Shown here: positions 6,900 through 9,412 of the stretch, one piece after another
Numbering within the stretch: the stretch's first letter is position 1
Layout: the number at the start of each line of letters is the position of its first letter
From: Candidatus Krumholzibacteriota bacterium
GTDB taxonomy: Bacteria > Krumholzibacteriota > Krumholzibacteriia > Krumholzibacteriales > Krumholzibacteriaceae
Direction: 5' to 3'
Length of the DNA stretch: 9,412 bases
Assembly: GCA_030672805.1 (NCBI GenBank)
Contig: DAOVFR010000078.1
Location: forward strand, 1 to 9,412
Translations under genes and position numbers: made by a program
The notes under the pieces: generated by a model
Database searches by the model: none
Seen by the model: the letters and a program-made list of their open reading frames with translations, nothing else
Told to the model about the DNA's origin: nothing

Positions 6900-7775
6900 G
6901 TGAAGCAGAAAATTCATCACAAGGTATCGCTCAGCAAACTGATCATGCTGACGGGAGATCTCCCGCCCATGCCATACGTTGCCCGTCGAGTCATGGATAT
7001 TGTGAACGATCCGGGGGTAAACGCGAAGATGCTGCAGGATATCATTTCCAAGGATCAGGGTCTGGCCAGCCAAATATTGAAGATCGCGAATTCAGCGCTA
7101 TATGCCTGCAGCAGAAGGGTGGAGACGCTCACCGATGCCATCATCATGCTTGGATTCAACGCGATCAGGAGCCTTTCGATCATGAGTGCGACCAAGAAGT
7201 TGTACGATTTTACCCGGCGCGGGAAGGTGCTCGGATTAAAGGACAAGCTGATGTGGGAGCACTCTGTCGGTGCGGCGGTTGCGGCCCGGCTGATAGCACA
7301 GAAGCAGAACCAGCGGTACATCGAGCAGGCCTTCATGGGGGCTCTGCTGCATGATATCGGAAAGCTCGTAATACTGCAGAAGCTACCCGATATTTTCGAT
7401 GAAATCGTCGAGGAGGTATACAACACGGGGAGACATTTCGTCGAGGTGGAGATGGAGCAGCTGGGCTTCACTCATGCGAAGGTCGGCGCAAGGCTCATGA
7501 GGAAGTGGAAGCTGTCGGAGGATTTCGAGGCTGCTGTCAGATTCCACCACGATATCACGCCCGAGATGGGTATGGACAACCATTTGATATATTTCATCGA
7601 TCTCGCGAACAAGATTTGTCATAAACTGGGTATCGGGTTCATCAAAGAGCCCGAGAAAGACCTCTCATCCGAAATCTCTGCATTGATGCTTGGTTTGTCG
7701 GCAGAAGACATCAGTAGAATCGAGAAATCGGTCAGCTCCATTCTCGAACAGGAAACAAATTTATTCATGATGTAA
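6900..7775 (+). CDS. HDOD-domain protein 1 (signal transduction)
   Basis: The 291-aa product is a stand-alone HDOD domain. The N-terminal L-P-P-M-P-Y-V-A-R-R-V pattern, the D-Q-G-L-A-S-Q-I-L-K-I-A-N-S block and A-I-I-M-L-G-F-N-A-I-R are classic for the family. HD-type ligand candidates are all present: H121, H151-D152 (in L-L-H-D-I-G-K), H192, H216-H217 and D234. No GYP motif is seen, so cyclic-di-GMP hydrolysis is not supported. HDOD proteins act in regulation and signalling, and members have been linked to motility in Campylobacter and Xanthomonas. The start is a GTG at 6900 with GAGGG at 6892-6896, rather close; an in-frame Met at 6945 is possible but would cut just ahead of the domain. 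The gene begins 23 nt after its upstream neighbour and ends 45 nt before a second HDOD gene. Confidence 0.9.
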   Translation: MKQKIHHKVSLSKLIMLTGDLPPMPYVARRVMDIVNDPGVNAKMLQDIISKDQGLASQILKIANSALYACSRRVETLTDAIIMLGFNAIRSLSIMSATKKLYDFTRRGKVLGLKDKLMWEHSVGAAVAARLIAQKQNQRYIEQAFMGALLHDIGKLVILQKLPDIFDEIVEEVYNTGRHFVEVEMEQLGFTHAKVGARLMRKWKLSEDFEAAVRFHHDITPEMGMDNHLIYFIDLANKICHKLGIGFIKEPEKDLSSEISALMLGLSAEDISRIEKSVSSILEQETNLFMM

Positions 7776-7811
7776 TGTGGTGAGGGGTATGGCGGGTGGA
7801 ATGATTGTGCC

Positions 7812-7816
7812 AGGAG
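7812..7816 (+). promoter_or_regulatory. Ribosome binding site for the second HDOD gene
   Basis: AGGAG lies 4 nt before ATG 7821 and supports that start. Earlier ATGs at 7789 and 7801 are out of frame with the gene. Confidence 0.6.
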
Positions 7817-7820
7817 CGTC

Positions 7821-8726
7821 ATGCCGATTACCGGTGCAAAGAACAAGACATCGGCTGCGGACCCGGAGTGTGGGAATGAAAAGTTCGTGCGAAAGATCGT
7901 GGACCTGCCGACCATTCCTCGCACCCTTATGAGAATCTGGCAGATTCTCGAATCTTCCGAAAGCTCGTTCGGCGACCTCGAAAATGTGATTTCGCTTGAC
8001 CAGGCCCTGACCGCTAAAGTGATCAGGCTGGCTAATTCCACGTTCTATAACACGACGCACAGGGTCAGTAACGTAAAAAGCGCGATTGTGAACGTCGGTT
8101 TCGATGCGATCAGGAACCTTGTCATCGCCGTTTCGGTTACATCGATCTTCAAACGTCGGAAGGATGCGAACAGGTACTTCCCGCTGAACGAGTTCTGGCG
8201 CCACTGTGTCGGCGTCGGCGTGGCTGCCCGCGTGCTGGCAAGCGGGATCGACGGCCTGAACGCCGAGGACTGTTTCTGCGGAGGCATTCTTCATGACATC
8301 GGCAAATTCGTCCTGAACTTTCTCTTTCCGAAGGAGTTTGCCACCGCTCTCGGCATTGCCTCGGCAGACAGGATCTCGTTGAGGGAGGCGGAAGAGAGGG
8401 TGTTCTCTGCCGATCATGCCCAGTTCGGGGAGGCGCTCGCAAAGCTCTGGAACTTTTCCGATGGTTTGAAGATAATGATCGGGGGACACCACAAGTCGTT
8501 CGATGATCTCGACGAGCGATTCTTCATCGAGACGGCGGTCATCCGGATGGCGGATACTGTGGTCCGTTCGATCGGGTATGGCTTCCCGGGGGATTTCATC
8601 GTTTCCGAGGTCGACCAATGCATTATCGACCTGTTCGACATCGATAGCGACTACATCGAAAGGTATGCGGACGAGGTGCGAGGTGAGATCGAGAAAGCGA
8701 AGGAATTCATGAACCTCATGACCTGA
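7821..8726 (+). CDS. HDOD-domain protein 2 (signal transduction)
   Basis: The 301-aa product is a second stand-alone HDOD protein, clearly divergent from the one before it but with the same layout. After about 20 hydrophilic residues come the I-V-D-L-P-T-I-P-R-T-L pattern, a D-Q-A-L-T-A-K-V-I-R-L-A-N-S block and V-G-F-D-A-I-R-N-L. HD-type ligand candidates are H128, H158-D159 (L-H-D-I-G-K), H199, H223-H224 and D245, so the set is complete here too. There is no GYP motif or attached receiver or GGDEF domain. The C-terminal part after residue 255 is a helical extension rich in Asp and Glu. Tandem placement suggests an old duplication or a working pair (inference). It is the last gene before a 167-nt gap with hairpins, so it may end the operon. 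Confidence 0.9.
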   Translation: MPITGAKNKTSAADPECGNEKFVRKIVDLPTIPRTLMRIWQILESSESSFGDLENVISLDQALTAKVIRLANSTFYNTTHRVSNVKSAIVNVGFDAIRNLVIAVSVTSIFKRRKDANRYFPLNEFWRHCVGVGVAARVLASGIDGLNAEDCFCGGILHDIGKFVLNFLFPKEFATALGIASADRISLREAEERVFSADHAQFGEALAKLWNFSDGLKIMIGGHHKSFDDLDERFFIETAVIRMADTVVRSIGYGFPGDFIVSEVDQCIIDLFDIDSDYIERYADEVRGEIEKAKEFMNLMT

Positions 8727-8730
8727 ACGA

Positions 8731-8750
8731 CGGGAGGCTTTGACCTCCTG
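8731..8750 (+). terminator. Weak hairpin after the HDOD genes, possible transcription end
   Basis: GGAGG at 8733-8737 pairs with CCTCC at 8744-8748 around a 6-nt loop, and the stem extends to 7 bp with one G-T pair. It lies 4 nt after the stop codon of the second HDOD gene. No T-run follows directly, so a standard intrinsic terminator is not proven; it could instead protect the 3' end of the transcript. Confidence 0.35.
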
Positions 8751-8761
8751 CCGCTTTGTAC

Positions 8762-8775
8762 GGCGGCATCCCGCC
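8762..8775 (+). other. Second short GC hairpin in the intergenic region
   Basis: GGCGG at 8762-8766 pairs with CCGCC at 8771-8775 around a 4-nt loop. It lies 11 nt after the first hairpin and has no T-run next to it. Together the two may form a transcription or decay boundary; alone it is weak. Confidence 0.25.
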
Positions 8776-8800
8776 ACGAGAACCCGGCGAAAAATTCGTT

Positions 8801-8830
8801 TTGACATAATATATACGCTTGCCGTAGTTT
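8801..8830 (+). promoter_or_regulatory. Candidate promoter upstream of the SAM hydrolase gene
   Basis: A perfect TTGACA occurs at 8801-8806, inside an AT-rich patch (8797-8817) that stands out from the GC-rich surroundings. A weak -10 candidate, TAGTTT, lies 18 nt downstream at 8825-8830 and matches TATAAT at only 3 of 6 bases. The gene start is about 64 nt further on. A separate TTTAAT at 8856-8861 is another possible -10 but has no good -35. The position between two gene blocks supports a promoter; the weak -10 lowers confidence. Confidence 0.35.
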
Positions 8831-8893
8831 TTTCTTTCGGAGCGGGCACGCATTCTTTAATATCTCATCAGTATCGAAAGGCGGGAGACTCGA

Positions 8894-9412
8894 ATGGCTA
8901 GAAAAAAGGTATCGAAGATGCCGATCATTGCCTTGCTCACCGATTTCAGCTGGCAGAACTGGTACATCGGCGTCATGAAGGGAGTTGTGCTGGGTATCAA
9001 CCCGGAAGTGCGGATCGTCGATCTGTGCCACGGTGTATCGAGCCAGGATGTTCGAGAGGGTAGTTTCATCCTGGGGAACAGTTTCGGTTTCTTCCCGAAA
9101 GGAACGATATTCCTCTGTGTCGTGGATCCGGGCGTCGGCGGCAAGAGGAAAAACCTTGTCGTCAAAACCGAAGATTACCTGTTTGTCGCTCCGGACAACG
9201 GCATTCTCAGCTCTATCTATGAAAAGGGAAAGGTCCAAAAGGTGTACCACGTGAAGCCCGGCAAATACACGCTGCCTCTCAGGGGATCGACCTTCTTTGG
9301 AAGGGATATCTTCGCACCGATCGCGGCGCATTTATCACTTGGACTGACACCCGAGGAGATGGGCGTGGAACTCAAATCCGTCCTCACCGTCCCCGCTCTC
9401 AAGCCGTTCCTC
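8894..9412 (+). CDS. DUF62 SAM hydrolase (SAM:hydroxide adenosyltransferase), 3' end outside window
   Basis: The frame runs open from ATG 8894 to the window end, giving 173 residues of a protein that is usually 260-300 aa. GGGAG at 8883-8887 lies 6 nt before the start. Family motifs are clear: L-L-T-D-F-S at 14-19, Y-I-G-V-M-K-G-V, V-V-D-P-G-V-G at 76-82, A-P-D-N-G-I-L-S at 99-106, and G-S-T-F-F-G-R-D-I-F-A-P at 131-142. Characterised members split S-adenosylmethionine with water to adenosine and methionine; related enzymes use halide. The described Asp-Arg-His triad appears here as D78, R85 and F135, so the His is replaced by Phe within an otherwise normal T-F-H-G-R-D block. Activity may be lost or changed. 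The gene is probably transcribed separately from the flagellar genes. Confidence 0.92.
   Translation, partial: MARKKVSKMPIIALLTDFSWQNWYIGVMKGVVLGINPEVRIVDLCHGVSSQDVREGSFILGNSFGFFPKGTIFLCVVDPGVGGKRKNLVVKTEDYLFVAPDNGILSSIYEKGKVQKVYHVKPGKYTLPLRGSTFFGRDIFAPIAAHLSLGLTPEEMGVELKSVLTVPALKPFL

Noticed and set aside
6900..8726. HD-GYP cyclic-di-GMP phosphodiesterase
   Set aside because: Both proteins show HD-type residues but no GYP motif, and the N-terminal pattern is that of HDOD.
7761..8849. Antisense frame of 362 codons spanning the second HDOD gene and part of the intergenic region
   Set aside because: The + strand frame encodes a clear HDOD protein. The antisense product has no domain pattern and would be the only minus-strand gene.
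8651..9331. Antisense frame opposite the SAM hydrolase gene
   Set aside because: The + strand frame has all DUF62 motifs; the antisense product has none.

Overview
The window is a bacterial flagellar export-gate locus with its downstream tail. All convincing genes lie on the + strand, are closely packed, and look like one long transcription unit up to about position 8726. Base composition is moderately GC-rich. Arg AGG codons and GTG/TTG starts are common. The content suggests a flagellated Gram-negative-type bacterium. The gene order, with HDOD genes and a DUF62 gene next to the flagellar genes, reminds me of uncultured FCB-group lineages (Krumholzibacteria, Latescibacteria, Zixibacteria or similar), but that placement is a low-confidence inference.

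Positions 1-4621 hold the export apparatus in classical order: fliP (3' part only), fliQ, fliR, flhB, flhA. These encode the FliPQR gate, the substrate-specificity switch FlhB and the nonameric export gate FlhA. Spacing is very tight: flhB and flhA overlap by 4 nt and flhA and flhF by 41 nt. FlhB carries N-P-M-A where the family's autocleavage motif N-P-T-H is expected.

Positions 4581-6876 begin with a divergent flhF, an SRP-type GTPase with an intact P-loop and TKLD motif but non-canonical G2 and G3 motifs. The usual partner flhG (fleN/ylxH) does not follow. The next 1 kb holds three small unassigned genes: a protein of about 90 aa with two hydrophobic segments, a 59-aa very charged protein, and a 167-aa protein with one N-terminal membrane anchor and a C-terminal helix-turn-helix-like segment. 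The last resembles SwrB/DUF2802-type flagellar accessory proteins in architecture only.

Positions 6900-8726 encode two tandem HDOD-domain proteins. Both keep a full set of HD-type metal-ligand candidates but have no GYP motif. They are likely signalling or regulatory proteins tied to motility. A 167-nt intergenic region follows, with two GC hairpins and a perfect TTGACA hexamer in an AT-rich patch, which probably marks a transcription-unit boundary. Position 8894 to the window end encodes the N-terminal 173 residues of a DUF62 SAM hydrolase (SAM:hydroxide adenosyltransferase) in which the expected catalytic-triad His is Phe.

I see no RNA genes, CRISPR arrays, insertion sequences, phage genes or long repeats. 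The points most worth a second look are the FlhB motif change, the FlhF motif degeneration with flhG absent, the three small genes behind flhF, and the DUF62 His-to-Phe change. None of these on its own proves a new system.
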